From: Halioglobus japonicus
GTDB taxonomy: Bacteria > Pseudomonadota > Gammaproteobacteria > Pseudomonadales > Halieaceae
NCBI GenBank assembly: GCA_902705825.1
Contig: CACSIL010000051.1
Span: 300,452-364,451, forward strand
Reading direction: 5' to 3'
DNA length: 64,000 nucleotides
Positions 28,712 to 39,614 of this stretch are shown in pieces. Under the pieces are notes generated by a model, which did no database searches, had not been told where the DNA came from, and saw only the letters and a program-made list of their open reading frames with translations. The position numbers were made by a program, and so were the translations under genes. The stretch's first letter is position 1, and the number at the start of each line of letters is the position of its first letter.

Positions 28712-30052
28712 ATGAACGTGTTCGAAGAACTAGAGCTTGATCGTCAACTGCGCCTCGGTATCGATGCGCTTGAACTCACGACGGCCACAGAAGTCCAGCA
28801 ACTCGCTGTACCACCGGCTCTTGAGGGAAAAGACCTGCTGGTGAGCGCCGAAACCGGCAGCGGAAAAACACTGGCCTACCTGATTCCCCTGTCACAGAAG
28901 ATTCTCGCGGCGGAAACTACCACGAGAACGGGCACACTGGCGCTGATACTGGTTCCCACCCGCGAACTGGCGCGTCAGGTGCTGAAACAGTGTCGCGAGT
29001 TACTGGCGCAATCGCCGCTCAAAGCTCAGGCCATCACCGGCGGCGCTGACTTCAAATACCAGAAAGCCCAACTGCGCAAAGATCCGGAAATTGTCGTGGC
29101 AACGCCGGGACGTCTGCTGGAGCACTGCCAGAAGCGCAGCGCCGACCTAGGCAGCTTACAGACCCTGGTGCTGGACGAAGCGGACCGCATGCTCGACATG
29201 GGTTTTCGCGAGGATGTCTTGAAGATCGCCGAGTTTGCTCCGGCGAGTAAACAGGTGCTGCTGCTCTCGGCAACACTTTCACACCGCGGCGTGGGCGCCA
29301 TCTCGACAACACTGCTGCAATCGCCGCAAACCATTACCGTGGGCCAGGTGCGTCAGGCCCACAGCAGCATCGACCACCAACTGATTCTCGCAGACAGCCA
29401 GGAACACAAAGACAAACTCCTGTTCGCACTGCTGGAGCAAGGCGGTTTTCATCGCGCCCTGGTGTTTGCCAACAAACGCAACACCGCAACGCGTCTGGCC
29501 AATCTCCTCAGGTACCAGAAACTGCGCTGCGCCGCACTGCACGGCGAGATGAGCACCGAGGAACGCAAGCAGGTGATGCACCAGTTTCACGAGGGCAAGG
29601 TCACCACGGTTTGTGCCAGCGACTTGGCCGCGCGCGGCATTGATGTCAGTGGTGTCGACCTGGTAGTGAACTACGACATACCTTACAGCGGTGACAACTA
29701 TCTGCATCGCACCGGTCGCACCGGCCGCGCCGGTGAACGCGGGTTAGCAGTTTCACTGGCTAGCGCCTCGGAATGGAACCTGATGGTCAGTATTGAGCGC
29801 TACCTCGCGATGCGCTTTGAGCGGCGCACCCTGCCCGGGCTGAAAGCGAAGTACAACGGGCCGAAAAAAGTGAAGTCGTCCGGCAAGGCGGTAGGAACCA
29901 AGAAGAAGACACAGAAAAGCGCCACCGATAAAAAGAAGACGCGGGCACGCAACCAGAAAAATGTCGGCAAACGGCGGGCAAAATCTACCGATGACTCGTC
30001 CGGGACCAATGACGGCTTCGCACCGCTGAAAAAGAAGAAGCCCAGTAACTGA
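28712..30052 (+). CDS. DEAD-box RNA helicase (SrmB/RhlE-like)
   Basis: 446 residues from the ATG at 28712 with GGAG upstream. All core motifs are present: the Q-motif (ATEVQQLAVP), motif I AETGSGKT, PTRELARQ, TPGRLLEH, DEAD (in VLDEADRMLDMGF), SAT, and HRTGRTGRAG. The last 70 residues are Lys-rich and repetitive (for example KKKTQKSATDKKKTRA), as in rRNA-assembly helicases. It probably unwinds RNA during ribosome assembly or cold adaptation. Its stop overlaps the ATG of thpR (TGATG), so the two RNA-related genes are coupled. Confidence 0.93.
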   Translation: MNVFEELELDRQLRLGIDALELTTATEVQQLAVPPALEGKDLLVSAETGSGKTLAYLIPLSQKILAAETTTRTGTLALILVPTRELARQVLKQCRELLAQSPLKAQAITGGADFKYQKAQLRKDPEIVVATPGRLLEHCQKRSADLGSLQTLVLDEADRMLDMGFREDVLKIAEFAPASKQVLLLSATLSHRGVGAISTTLLQSPQTITVGQVRQAHSSIDHQLILADSQEHKDKLLFALLEQGGFHRALVFANKRNTATRLANLLRYQKLRCAALHGEMSTEERKQVMHQFHEGKVTTVCASDLAARGIDVSGVDLVVNYDIPYSGDNYLHRTGRTGRAGERGLAVSLASASEWNLMVSIERYLAMRFERRTLPGLKAKYNGPKKVKSSGKAVGTKKKTQKSATDKKKTRARNQKNVGKRRAKSTDDSSGTNDGFAPLKKKKPSN

Positions 30053-30601
30053 TGCGCGTGTTCTTTGGCCTGTCACCCGACCCCGGCACATCGATGAACA
30101 TCGCCGACTGGCGCGACCGGCAACTGGCCTGTGCGGGAACACCGGTACCTGTCACCAATTTCCATATCACACTGGCGTTCATAGGGGCACTGGAGGACTC
30201 CGCCATTGAGCGCCTGTGCCTGTCCGTGGACCACTGGCTGACTCACAATGCGATGTCCGGCGCGACACTGCAACTTGATAGCACCGGGTATTGGCACAAG
30301 CCGGGTATCTACTGGCTGGGGCCTGAGAACTGGCCCGGGCAACTCTCACGACTGGCGCAAAAGCTGAATAGCCTCGGCAGCGCAGCAGAAGCCAAAAGGG
30401 ACAGAAACGCCTTCCGACCGCATATCACACTGTATCGCCAATGCTATGACGCGCCGCCGGCAGCGTTGCAAGCGCCCTCTATCCCCATGACCTATACACG
30501 CGTCGCGCTGTTTGAATCGCGACAGGGAAAAAGCGGCGTCAGTTATCACATACTGCAGGACTGGGCACTGCAGAGCACCGCAGTTCAGGAGAGTTGCCAA
30601 G

Positions 30602-30609
<8 letters not shown>
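30052..30609 (+). CDS. thpR: RNA 2',3'-cyclic phosphodiesterase (2H family)
   Basis: 185 residues. Two HxTx motifs define the 2H phosphoesterase fold: HITL at 38-41 and HITL at 124-127. It matches ThpR/LigT, which open 2',3'-cyclic phosphate RNA ends or act as 2'-5' RNA ligases. The starting MRVFFGLSPD is typical of the family. It overlaps the helicase stop by one base and the antiporter start by eight, so the three genes form a tight operon. The C-terminal 15 residues after LQDWALQ look like a non-conserved extension. Confidence 0.9.
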
Positions 30610-31849
<1,240 letters not shown>

Positions 31850-31923
31850 TTCAATACCCGGATATTTTCAAACGATGGATTGGGGTAAGATCGCCCTCTA
31901 TCATCAAAAAGGAACCCGGTACC

Positions 31924-33957
31924 ATGTCCAACCCCCTGCTCGAACCACACACGCTGCCCCCCTTCTCCCGCATTGAACCGGCGCATGTGGAACCCGCTAT
32001 CGGGCAACTTATCGAGCGCAACAAACAGCGTATTGAGGAGTTGCTGGCCAGCACCGACACCTACAGCTGGGACAATCTTCTACAGCCCATTGAGGAACTG
32101 GATGACGAGCTGTCCAGCGCCTGGTCGCCCGTTTCACACCTTAACAGCGTGTGCAACAGTGATGCGCTGCGCGAGGCGTACAACGCCTGCCTTCCCCTAC
32201 TTTCGGAATACGGCACCTGGACAGGTCAGCACAGTGGCTTGTACGCCGCTTACCAACAGATCGCCGATAGTGATGGCTTTGACAAACTGGACACGGCACA
32301 ACGTAAATCGGTAGAACACGCACTGCGCGATTTCCGCCTGGCCGGTGTGGCGCTGCCAAAAGCCAAAAAGAAACAGTACGGTGAATTGCGCCAGCGCCTG
32401 TCAAAACTTGGCAGCACCTTCGGGGAAAATGTACTGGATGCTACCAATGCGTGGTCCAAACAGGTGTCACGTGAAGATCTGGCAGGCTTGCCGGAGACGG
32501 CACTTGCCAGCGCCCAGCAAGCTGCGAAACAAGCGGGACTGGAGGGCTATCTTATCAATCTTGAGTTTCCCTCCCTGTCACCGGTACTGAACTACTGTGA
32601 CAACCGTGAACTGCGCGAAGAAGTGTATACCGCCAATTGCACAAGAGCCTCGGAACAAGGCCCTCATGCTGGCCAGTGGGACAACTCCAGTCTTATTGTA
32701 GAAATTCTTGAGCTGCGTACAGAGTTGGCAAAACTACTGGGGTTCGACAACTATGCAGAACTCTCACTTGCCACAAAAATGGCAGACAGCGCGGACACCG
32801 TGATGGAATTTCTGCAGCAACTGGCGGCGCAGTCGCTGCCACAGGCGGAAGCCGAGTTCCGTGAACTGGTCGCCTTTGCCAGCGCGCAGAGCGAGCTCAC
32901 TACACTGGAAGCCTGGGACGTGAGTTACTACAGTGAAAAACTGCGCCAGAGCCGCTACCAGGTATCCCAGGAGGACATCCGTCCTTATTTGCCAGCTGAC
33001 AAAGTACTACTCGGCCTGTTTGAAGTCGTAAGACGGCTGTATGGCGTTGATATCAGGGAAGTAGAGGCCTTCGATAACTATCACCCCAGCGTCAAACTCT
33101 TTGAATTGCTGCGCGGCGAGGATGTTATCGCCCATTTCTACCTCGATCTCTACGCCAGGGCAAACAAACGTGGTGGCGCCTGGATGGACAACTGTCGGGT
33201 GCGACGCCTGACGAATGAGGGCCTGCAGATTCCCGTGGCGTATCTGGTGTGCAATTTCACCCCTCCGGTAGAAGACAAACCTGCGCTGCTTACCCACACC
33301 GAGCTCACGACGCTGTTCCATGAGTTCGGCCACGGACTGCACCATATGTTAACCCGCCAAACTGTAGCCGCTGTCTCCGGCATCAATGGCGTGGCCTGGG
33401 ACGCCGTAGAACTACCCAGTCAGTTTCTCGAAAACTGGTGTTGGGAGCGCGAGGCACTGGCGTTTATTTCCGGGCACTGGGAAACCGGGGAGCCGTTGCC
33501 GGAGGAATTACTGGACAAACTTCTGGCGGCGCGAAACTTCCAGTCCGGCATGATGATGGTCAGACAGCTGGAGTTTTCCCTGTTTGATTTCCGCCTGCAC
33601 CGTGAGTGGGGCAGCGGCAGTTTCGACTCGGTACAAAGCCTGCTCGATGAGGTACGCCAGTTAGTCGGGGTGATCACCCCACCGGCGTTCAACCGCTTCC
33701 AGAATGCCTTCTCACATATCTTCGCCGGCGGCTATGCAGCGGGTTACTACAGTTACAAATGGGCAGAGGTGTTATCAGCTGACGCCTTCTCCCGTTTCGA
33801 GGAAGAAGGCATCTTCAATGAAGCTACCGGCACCGACTTCAGGACACAGGTGCTGGAAGTCGGCGGCTCAAGAGAGCCAATGGAGGTATTTGTCGCCTTC
33901 CGTGGTCGCGAGCCCAGCATCAATGCGCTGCTGCGCCACAGTGGAATAACCGGCTGA
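31924..33957 (+). CDS. prlC: Oligopeptidase A (M3 zinc metallopeptidase)
   Basis: 677 residues, the full family length. The zinc motif HEFGHGLHH lies at 466-474, with the downstream Glu in the WDAVELPSQFLENW region. The helical N-terminal half and the YKWAEVLSADAFSRF C-terminal segment match PrlC/OpdA. It degrades short peptides, including cleaved signal peptides, in the cytoplasm. The ATG is preceded by AAAAGGAACCCGGTACC. It stands 74 bases after the antiporter gene and converges with aqpZ, with seven bases between the stops. Confidence 0.95.
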   Translation: MSNPLLEPHTLPPFSRIEPAHVEPAIGQLIERNKQRIEELLASTDTYSWDNLLQPIEELDDELSSAWSPVSHLNSVCNSDALREAYNACLPLLSEYGTWTGQHSGLYAAYQQIADSDGFDKLDTAQRKSVEHALRDFRLAGVALPKAKKKQYGELRQRLSKLGSTFGENVLDATNAWSKQVSREDLAGLPETALASAQQAAKQAGLEGYLINLEFPSLSPVLNYCDNRELREEVYTANCTRASEQGPHAGQWDNSSLIVEILELRTELAKLLGFDNYAELSLATKMADSADTVMEFLQQLAAQSLPQAEAEFRELVAFASAQSELTTLEAWDVSYYSEKLRQSRYQVSQEDIRPYLPADKVLLGLFEVVRRLYGVDIREVEAFDNYHPSVKLFELLRGEDVIAHFYLDLYARANKRGGAWMDNCRVRRLTNEGLQIPVAYLVCNFTPPVEDKPALLTHTELTTLFHEFGHGLHHMLTRQTVAAVSGINGVAWDAVELPSQFLENWCWEREALAFISGHWETGEPLPEELLDKLLAARNFQSGMMMVRQLEFSLFDFRLHREWGSGSFDSVQSLLDEVRQLVGVITPPAFNRFQNAFSHIFAGGYAAGYYSYKWAEVLSADAFSRFEEEGIFNEATGTDFRTQVLEVGGSREPMEVFVAFRGREPSINALLRHSGITG

Positions 33958-33964
33958 CTAGCCG

Positions 33965-34663
33965 TCAGTCCTCACTGCCGAGCCAGTTATAGACCAAACC
34001 GGCCAGCGCGGCGCCGACGAGGGGTGCAATCCAGAACAACCACAACTGGGAGATCGCCCAACCACCCTCAAACACTGCCACGGCGGTGCTGCGCGCCGGA
34101 TTGACGGAGGCGTTGGTCACCGGAATGCTGATCAGGTGGACCAGCGTCAGGCACAGCCCTATGGCAATTGGGGCGAGGCCGGCAGGGGCGCGCTTGTCAG
34201 TAGCGCCCAAAATTACGATCAGGAACATAAAGGTCACCACCACTTCAGTAACCAGCGCCGCGGTCAGGCTGTAGCCACCAGGCGAGTGTTCACCATAGCC
34301 GTTGGAGGCAAAACCGCCCATCTCAAAACCGGGTGCACCTGTAGCAATCACATAGAGGATACCCGCTCCGGCAATACCACCGAGTACCTGCACAACAACA
34401 TAGGGTATAAGCTCAGATGTCGGAAAGCGTCCACCTACCCACAGGCCCACAGATACAGCGGGGTTGATATGACAGCCCGATATATGGCCGATAGCAAACG
34501 CCATGGTCAACAGGGTGAGGCCGAATGCGAGAGCCACACCCAGAAAGCCAATACCCAGGCCCGGAAAGCCCGCCGCTAACACGGCGCTACCGCAACCACC
34601 CAACACCAACCAGAATGTACCGATAAACTCTGCACCCAGTTTTTTGCTCATGCTCATTGCCAT
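33965..34663 (-). CDS. aqpZ: Aquaporin Z
   Basis: 232 residues with six TM helices and both pore half-helices: [11 protein letters not shown] and [13 protein letters not shown]. The selectivity filter Phe/His/Arg pattern of water channels is suggested by the Arg after the second NPA and by the N-terminal [18 protein letters not shown] segment (AqpZ-like). It lets water cross the inner membrane. The start is MAMSMSKK; another ATG lies 6 bases in. The 250 bases upstream (34664-34914) contain no gene and separate it from the divergent retropepsin-like gene. Confidence 0.95.
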   Translation of the reverse strand: MAMSMSKKLGAEFIGTFWLVLGGCGSAVLAAGFPGLGIGFLGVALAFGLTLLTMAFAIGHISGCHINPAVSVGLWVGGRFPTSELIPYVVVQVLGGIAGAGILYVIATGAPGFEMGGFASNGYGEHSPGGYSLTAALVTEVVVTFMFLIVILGATDKRAPAGLAPIAIGLCLTLVHLISIPVTNASVNPARSTAVAVFEGGWAISQLWLFWIAPLVGAALAGLVYNWLGSED

Positions 34664-34914
34664 ATCTCCGATGATTTTTTTGTTTATTTTTCCTTGTGCA
34701 ACCGCCCAAGCCTAGCATAGCCGCGTGCAGACGCCAGCGAAAAAACATACCCGATCAGGTAACACCGGCTGCTGTGAGGACATGCGCAAGATGTAAAGAA
34801 TATCCAAAAATTCCCTATTTTCTCCACAGGAATTGGAACTAGAATCATCGCTGTCCCGGCACCGACCGCAGTCGGAGAGTGACGGCCTACTTTTATCCTT
34901 CTGGAGCGCATCAC

Positions 34915-36237
34915 TTGCCTACACTCGCTGATATCTGGCCCACCTCAGTGCGGCCACCAAACCTTGGTTCCGCTGTCCAACTGGCGGCATTCTTGTTGGG
35001 TGCGGTGCTCCCTACAATGGCCTTATGTGCAGAGCCAGGGACTTCACCTGTTCACCAGGCGGCGCCAACGGCAGGCACACTACTTCTGGGCGCCAGGACT
35101 GCGCGGGACAACTTCAACGTCACTACCGGGTTTCGCCTTGTCCAGAACACCATCCAGTTGGATGCGCTGTTCGCTAACACAGCAGCACAAAAGGCCTTTA
35201 TTCTTGATTCCGGGGCACCGATGACCATCGCCTCAACACTGACACAAACACTGGGCCTTAAGCCTCTGGCGAGCGCCGCACTGGCCGGGCCAGAGGGCGG
35301 TCACCGTGAGGTGCCCGTGGTTCGTATACCTGAAATCTCGATCGCCGGACTGGCGTTTCAGGACGTGGGCACGGTGGTGGACTGGGTTCAACCGCCCGAT
35401 GTACTCGCCTGCCTTTCCACTGCAGGACTGATGGGTGCCAGCCTGTTACAGGCAGCAATCTGGCAGATCGACTTCCAGACAAAACAAATCACCATCAGCA
35501 GTTCTCTGGATGAATTATCCGGGCTCAAGGATGCCAGCAAAATTCCGTTCAAGCGTTCAGATGCAGCGGGGTCTCCACGGATTGCAGTCGGGGTGAGCAG
35601 TTCCGATAATGTTTCCCTGCTGATCGATCTCGGTTTCAACGGCTCTATCGCCATACCTACTGCGCTACTGGAAGCTGCGGGCGACAAGATCGCCGACACC
35701 GCGCCCACCGAAATAGGTCAGGCATCTTCAACCGTCTTTGGCAGCGCACCGTCAACCGTTCAAATTGCGCAGGTGCAGGAACTTCGCCTGGGCGGACTGC
35801 GACTAAAGAACTTTCCCGTGGTTACCGGTACGTCTGTTTCGGATTTCCATGTCGGGATTGAGTTCCTGCGGCACTTCCGGGTGACGCTCGACTGGGTGAA
35901 CAATGATCTCTACCTCGAGCTGCGCGAGCCCCAGAGTGCGCTCTATGATGATTTCGCCACCTATGGTTTCGCGCCTCAGGCGCACGACGAGGGGCTGGTT
36001 GTCGGTGCGCTCTGGCGCGAAGGGGCGGCTGCGCGAGCAGGGCTCAAACTGGGAGACCAGCTGATCAAGATTGATCACAGGGACACTACGGCACCCGATT
36101 TCGAGTCCGTGTGTACCCTGCTTGACGAGATCGGACTCTACGGCTCAAGCGATGCGACTATCTCCGTCACGCTCAAGCGCAACGGTGTGCAAAAAACGGT
36201 CGAGGTTGCAAGAACCCCCCTACTCTCTGACAACTGA
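34915..36237 (+). CDS. Retropepsin-like aspartic protease with C-terminal PDZ domain
   Basis: 440 residues from a TTG at 34915, chosen because GGAG sits eight bases upstream. The GTG at 34879 has its GGAG only one base away. A hydrophobic N-terminal segment (AAFLLGAVLPTMALCA) looks like a signal peptide. Two aspartyl-protease half sites are visible: FILDSGAP (Asp98) and LLIDLGFNGS (Asp238). The first is a DSG variant and the second has DLG in place of D-T/S-G, so activity of the second half is doubtful. A PDZ domain fills about 350-438 (GLVVGALWREGAAARAGLK, then LGDQLIKID). The arrangement resembles periplasmic retropepsin-like/PDZ proteins of unknown role. Export and catalysis are inferred. 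Confidence 0.78.
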   Translation: MPTLADIWPTSVRPPNLGSAVQLAAFLLGAVLPTMALCAEPGTSPVHQAAPTAGTLLLGARTARDNFNVTTGFRLVQNTIQLDALFANTAAQKAFILDSGAPMTIASTLTQTLGLKPLASAALAGPEGGHREVPVVRIPEISIAGLAFQDVGTVVDWVQPPDVLACLSTAGLMGASLLQAAIWQIDFQTKQITISSSLDELSGLKDASKIPFKRSDAAGSPRIAVGVSSSDNVSLLIDLGFNGSIAIPTALLEAAGDKIADTAPTEIGQASSTVFGSAPSTVQIAQVQELRLGGLRLKNFPVVTGTSVSDFHVGIEFLRHFRVTLDWVNNDLYLELREPQSALYDDFATYGFAPQAHDEGLVVGALWREGAAARAGLKLGDQLIKIDHRDTTAPDFESVCTLLDEIGLYGSSDATISVTLKRNGVQKTVEVARTPLLSDN

Positions 36238-36257
36238 GCGAGAGTAACGCGTTCGAC

Positions 36258-36746
36258 TCAGTCGCAACGCCAGGTAGCGCAGCCTTTCTGCCCGGGACCG
36301 GAGGCAACGCACAGCTCGATTTCTCGAAGATCGTCTGCTGCGCTGTCCTCCAGTAGCTGCTGCATGAGGTAGGATGAAAACTCCTCAACGGTAGCATTGC
36401 GGATGGGCAGTACCAGAGTATCGCTGCGCAGGAACAGCATCTGTTCGCCAGCAAAGCTGACACGAAAACAGGCACCCTCCTCGCTCACCGTCTGATAGGG
36501 CGAATCACCGGCGAGCAACATATACTCATCCAATGCATCACAGAGCGCGGCCAGCCTGTTTTTATACACGTTGTAATCGGCAGAGAAACCATTGTGGCCC
36601 ATCGGGGCGACAATTTTGGCCGACACGGAATAGTTATGCCCGTGCAACCGCTCTCGCTCAGTGGCGGAAAAGATCGTGTAATGGGCGGCGGAAAACTTGT
36701 GGCTTTCCTTGTCGATATACAGCGTAGTCAATTGTTCCATCACCAC
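36258..36746 (-). CDS. 6-pyruvoyl-tetrahydropterin synthase / QueD-like protein lacking the usual catalytic Cys
   Basis: 162 residues. The zinc ligands are present: His22 in FSAAHY and His35/His37 in LHGHNY. In QueD and PTPS a Cys four residues before the first LHGH His acts as the proton donor; here that position is Arg31. The C-terminal strand also lacks the usual Glu-Thr (it reads CVASGPG). It is therefore either a divergent subfamily with other chemistry or a non-catalytic relative. It is divergent from an SDR gene 110 bases away, whose product could be a pterin reductase, but that link is weak. No queuosine or folate genes are nearby. Confidence 0.75.
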   Translation of the reverse strand: MVMEQLTTLYIDKESHKFSAAHYTIFSATERERLHGHNYSVSAKIVAPMGHNGFSADYNVYKNRLAALCDALDEYMLLAGDSPYQTVSEEGACFRVSFAGEQMLFLRSDTLVLPIRNATVEEFSSYLMQQLLEDSAADDLREIELCVASGPGQKGCATWRCD

Positions 36747-36856
36747 AGTTTAACCAAGGCGCACCTTGACGTCACTGCAGAAATCGCGGAGCCTCATAAG
36801 CTGTGATACCCATACCGCCCGGCATTAACGCCGCTGCGGCAGACAGGACGTTTTAT

Positions 36857-37558
36857 ATGAAAGCAGCCATCATAACCGGTGCCAGTGTCGGCATCGGACG
36901 CGCCACCGCCCAGGCCTTCCTAGACGAGGGCTTTAACGTGTTCAATCTGGCCCGACGTGAATGCCCGATCGCAGCCGTGACCAATCTGGCGTGTGATCTG
37001 GCAAATGTGCAGGCGATCGCACGCTGCGCAGAAAAGCTGACAGCTACTCTTGCCAACTGCACCGAAGTTGCGCTGGTGCACAACGCCAGCCAGATGCGTA
37101 AGGACAGTGCCAACGACTGCGCCAGCGATAGCCTGGAGGCCGTTCTGGCAACCAACGTCATCGCCATAAACAGCCTCAATCAACTGTTGTTACCGGCGAT
37201 GCCTTCATCCTCCAGCCTGCTCTATGTCGGCTCGACACTGGCCGAAAAAGCGGTGGCCAATTCTTTCAGCTATGTGGTGAGCAAGCACGCGCAGTTGGGC
37301 ATGATGCGAGCTAGTTGTCAGGACCTGATGGGGAGCGGTATTCATACTGCGATGATCTGCCCCGGATTCACTGACACGGAAATGCTGCGCGCTCATCTGG
37401 GAAATGACCCGGAGGTGGCGCAGGCCATCGCGGGCATGAACAGTTTCGCCCGCTTCATCGAGCCGGAGGAAATTGCCGAGCTGATCCGCTGGGCACATCA
37501 CAACCCGGTGATCAACGGTGCAGTACTGCACGCCAATCTGGGCCAGAAGGAGAGCTGA
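36857..37558 (+). CDS. Short-chain dehydrogenase/reductase
   Basis: 233 residues from the ATG at 36857 with AGGA upstream. TGASVGIGRATA (8-19) is the cofactor loop, HNAS (near 75-78) is the NNAG-like motif, and the catalytic Tyr/Lys are in SYVVSKHAQ. LARRE after strand 2 suggests NADP(H) through its arginines. It is closest in pattern to small SDRs such as sepiapterin-reductase-like or YciK-like enzymes. The substrate is unknown. The following gene, the aminotransferase, starts 90 bases later on the same strand. Confidence 0.88.
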   Translation: MKAAIITGASVGIGRATAQAFLDEGFNVFNLARRECPIAAVTNLACDLANVQAIARCAEKLTATLANCTEVALVHNASQMRKDSANDCASDSLEAVLATNVIAINSLNQLLLPAMPSSSSLLYVGSTLAEKAVANSFSYVVSKHAQLGMMRASCQDLMGSGIHTAMICPGFTDTEMLRAHLGNDPEVAQAIAGMNSFARFIEPEEIAELIRWAHHNPVINGAVLHANLGQKES

Positions 37559-37647
37559 TTCGCGATGTTCGATACCGCGACAAGCACACAAAACAGCAGC
37601 GGAGCACTGCGCAGGCGGGCACCCGTGCACGCGGTGCAGGCCGTCAT

Positions 37648-38790
37648 ATGATCAACTCCAAACTGCCCGCCATCGGCACCACGATTTTCACCAAAATGTC
37701 TGCCCTGGCGTCTGAGTGTCAAGCCCTTAATCTGTCACAGGGCTTTCCCGATTTCGAAGCGCCACAAGCACTGCTGGAGGCGATGGCCAGGCATGTTATG
37801 GCTGGGCACAACCAATACGCTCCGATGGCAGGGCTGCCCTGTCTGCGCGAGCAGATTGCCGCCCAGCTGTTGCGACACCTGGGTGTGAGCTGTGACCCTG
37901 ACAGCGAAATCACCGTGGTTCCAGGCGCCACCGAAGGCATATACTGCGCGGTGATGGCCTGTGTTCGCAGCGGCGATGAGGTGATAGTTCTCGACCCCTG
38001 CTACGACAGCTATGAACCTGCCATCGCGCTGGCCGGCGGTCGCGCGATTCATATACCGCTTGAATCAGACAGCTTCGCAGTCGATTGGCAGACCGTGGCA
38101 GCGGCCATCACGCCCCGCACCCGGTTGATCATGGTGAATTCGCCACACAACCCCTGTGGTGCAACGCTCTCAGCAGACGATATGCTGCAGCTACAGGCCC
38201 TGGTAGAGGAGTACGATCTGCTGGTGGTCAGCGACGAAGTTTACGAACACCTGGTATTCGACGGTCAACAGCATCACAGTGCACTGCAGTTCCAGGCACT
38301 GCGCCAACGCAGCTTTGCACTGTTCTCCTTCGGCAAGACTTTCAGCGTCACGGGCTGGAAGACGGGCTACTGCGTTGCGCCGCCGGCCCTGACCGCAGAA
38401 TTGCGCAAAGTGCACCAGTTCGTCTGTTTTGTCGCCGTGACGCCTGTGCAACTGGCGCTGGCCGACTTCATGGCCGCCGAACCGGATTTCCCGGCCACGC
38501 TGGCCGCCTTCTACCAGCGCAAGCGGGACCTCTTCTGCCACGCTCTGCAGGAATCCCGTTTCAAGATCACCCCCAGCGCCGGGACATATTTTCAACTGCT
38601 GGACTACAGCGCGATTACCCGCACGCCAGACCGACAACTGGCCGTGGACTGGACGCACCAGCACGGTATCGCATCCATACCCATCTCTGTTTTCTATGAG
38701 GAGCCGCACGACCAACACTATCTGCGTTTTTGCTTTGCAAAGACGGATGAAGTGCTGCTGGAGGCGGCAGAGCGACTATGCAAAATTTAG
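37648..38790 (+). CDS. PLP-dependent aminotransferase, methionine/kynurenine type (YbdL-like)
   Basis: 380 residues, fold type I class. PLP Lys230 lies in FSFGKTFSVTGWKTGY, with NSPHNPCGATL (about 153-163), SDEVYEHLVFD and the C-terminal YLRFCFAK Arg motif. The N-terminal SQGFPDFEAP and NQYAPMAG loops match YbdL, a methionine aminotransferase that makes 2-keto-4-methylthiobutyrate. The next gene encodes an omega-amidase and overlaps by 13 bases. This pair, transaminase plus omega-amidase, is the known route that salvages methionine at the expense of glutamine. Confidence 0.9.
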   Translation: MINSKLPAIGTTIFTKMSALASECQALNLSQGFPDFEAPQALLEAMARHVMAGHNQYAPMAGLPCLREQIAAQLLRHLGVSCDPDSEITVVPGATEGIYCAVMACVRSGDEVIVLDPCYDSYEPAIALAGGRAIHIPLESDSFAVDWQTVAAAITPRTRLIMVNSPHNPCGATLSADDMLQLQALVEEYDLLVVSDEVYEHLVFDGQQHHSALQFQALRQRSFALFSFGKTFSVTGWKTGYCVAPPALTAELRKVHQFVCFVAVTPVQLALADFMAAEPDFPATLAAFYQRKRDLFCHALQESRFKITPSAGTYFQLLDYSAITRTPDRQLAVDWTHQHGIASIPISVFYEEPHDQHYLRFCFAKTDEVLLEAAERLCKI

Positions 38791-39548
38791 ACGTCACCCT
38801 GGTGCAGTGTGAACTGGCCTGGGAACAACCCGAGGACAACCGGCGGCAGATTGACGAAATCCTCGCCAACTCGACAGCCGACACAGATCTGGTGGTATTA
38901 CCAGAGATGTTCACCACCGGGTTCTCCATGAACGCCCTGGCTAATGCAGAAGAGCCAGGCGGTGCAACCGAGGCCTGGATGACAGGCCTGGCGAAGCAGT
39001 ATGACTGTGCAGTGACGGGCAGTATCGCGGTGCGTGTCGAGCAGGGCGTGTACAACCGCATGCTCTTTGCCACCCCCGATGGCGTGCAGCACTACGACAA
39101 GCGTCATCTGTTTCGTATGGCGGGTGAACACAAGCGGTATCAGGCCGGCGAACAGCGTGTGATTGTAAAATGGCGCGACTGGCGCATTCTACTTCAGGTC
39201 TGTTATGACCTGCGCTTTCCGGTATTCAGCCGCAACCGCGAGGATTACGACCTCGCGCTCTATGTTGCCAACTGGCCGGCGCCGCGACGCCATCACTGGC
39301 GGCAGTTACTGATCGCGCGGGCTATTGAAAACCTGTGTTGCGTGGTTGGTGTGAATCGCATCGGCGCAGATGCCAGAGGCCTTGAATACAGTGGCGACAG
39401 CCTGGTGGTCGCGGCCGATGGCAGCCTGCTTGAAGATGCGCTGAACAATAGTGTCGCCACCACCGTTGAGCTCGATGCCGACACTTTACAAAAGTATCGC
39501 GAGGGATTTCCCTGTCACTTGGATGCAGATCGCTTCCAATTGGAATGA
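38778..39548 (+). CDS. Omega-amidase of the nitrilase superfamily (YafV-like)
   Basis: 256 residues. The Glu-Lys-Cys triad is visible: LPEMFTTGFSM (Glu43), YDKRHLFRM, and QVCYDLRFP. FTTGFSM after the Glu and HLFRMAGEH around the Lys are hallmarks of the omega-amidase (NIT2/YafV) branch, which removes the amide from alpha-ketoglutaramate or alpha-ketosuccinamate. The ATG lies inside the last 13 bases of the aminotransferase gene, so translation is probably coupled. This supports a shared role in closing the glutamine-dependent methionine salvage step. Confidence 0.92.
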   Translation: MQNLDVTLVQCELAWEQPEDNRRQIDEILANSTADTDLVVLPEMFTTGFSMNALANAEEPGGATEAWMTGLAKQYDCAVTGSIAVRVEQGVYNRMLFATPDGVQHYDKRHLFRMAGEHKRYQAGEQRVIVKWRDWRILLQVCYDLRFPVFSRNREDYDLALYVANWPAPRRHHWRQLLIARAIENLCCVVGVNRIGADARGLEYSGDSLVVAADGSLLEDALNNSVATTVELDADTLQKYREGFPCHLDADRFQLE

Positions 39549-39614
39549 GTATAACGGCGTTGCGACTTTAGCGGCCTGCAGCGTGCAACAGCCTTGTTCT
39601 CACTAACCCGGTTC

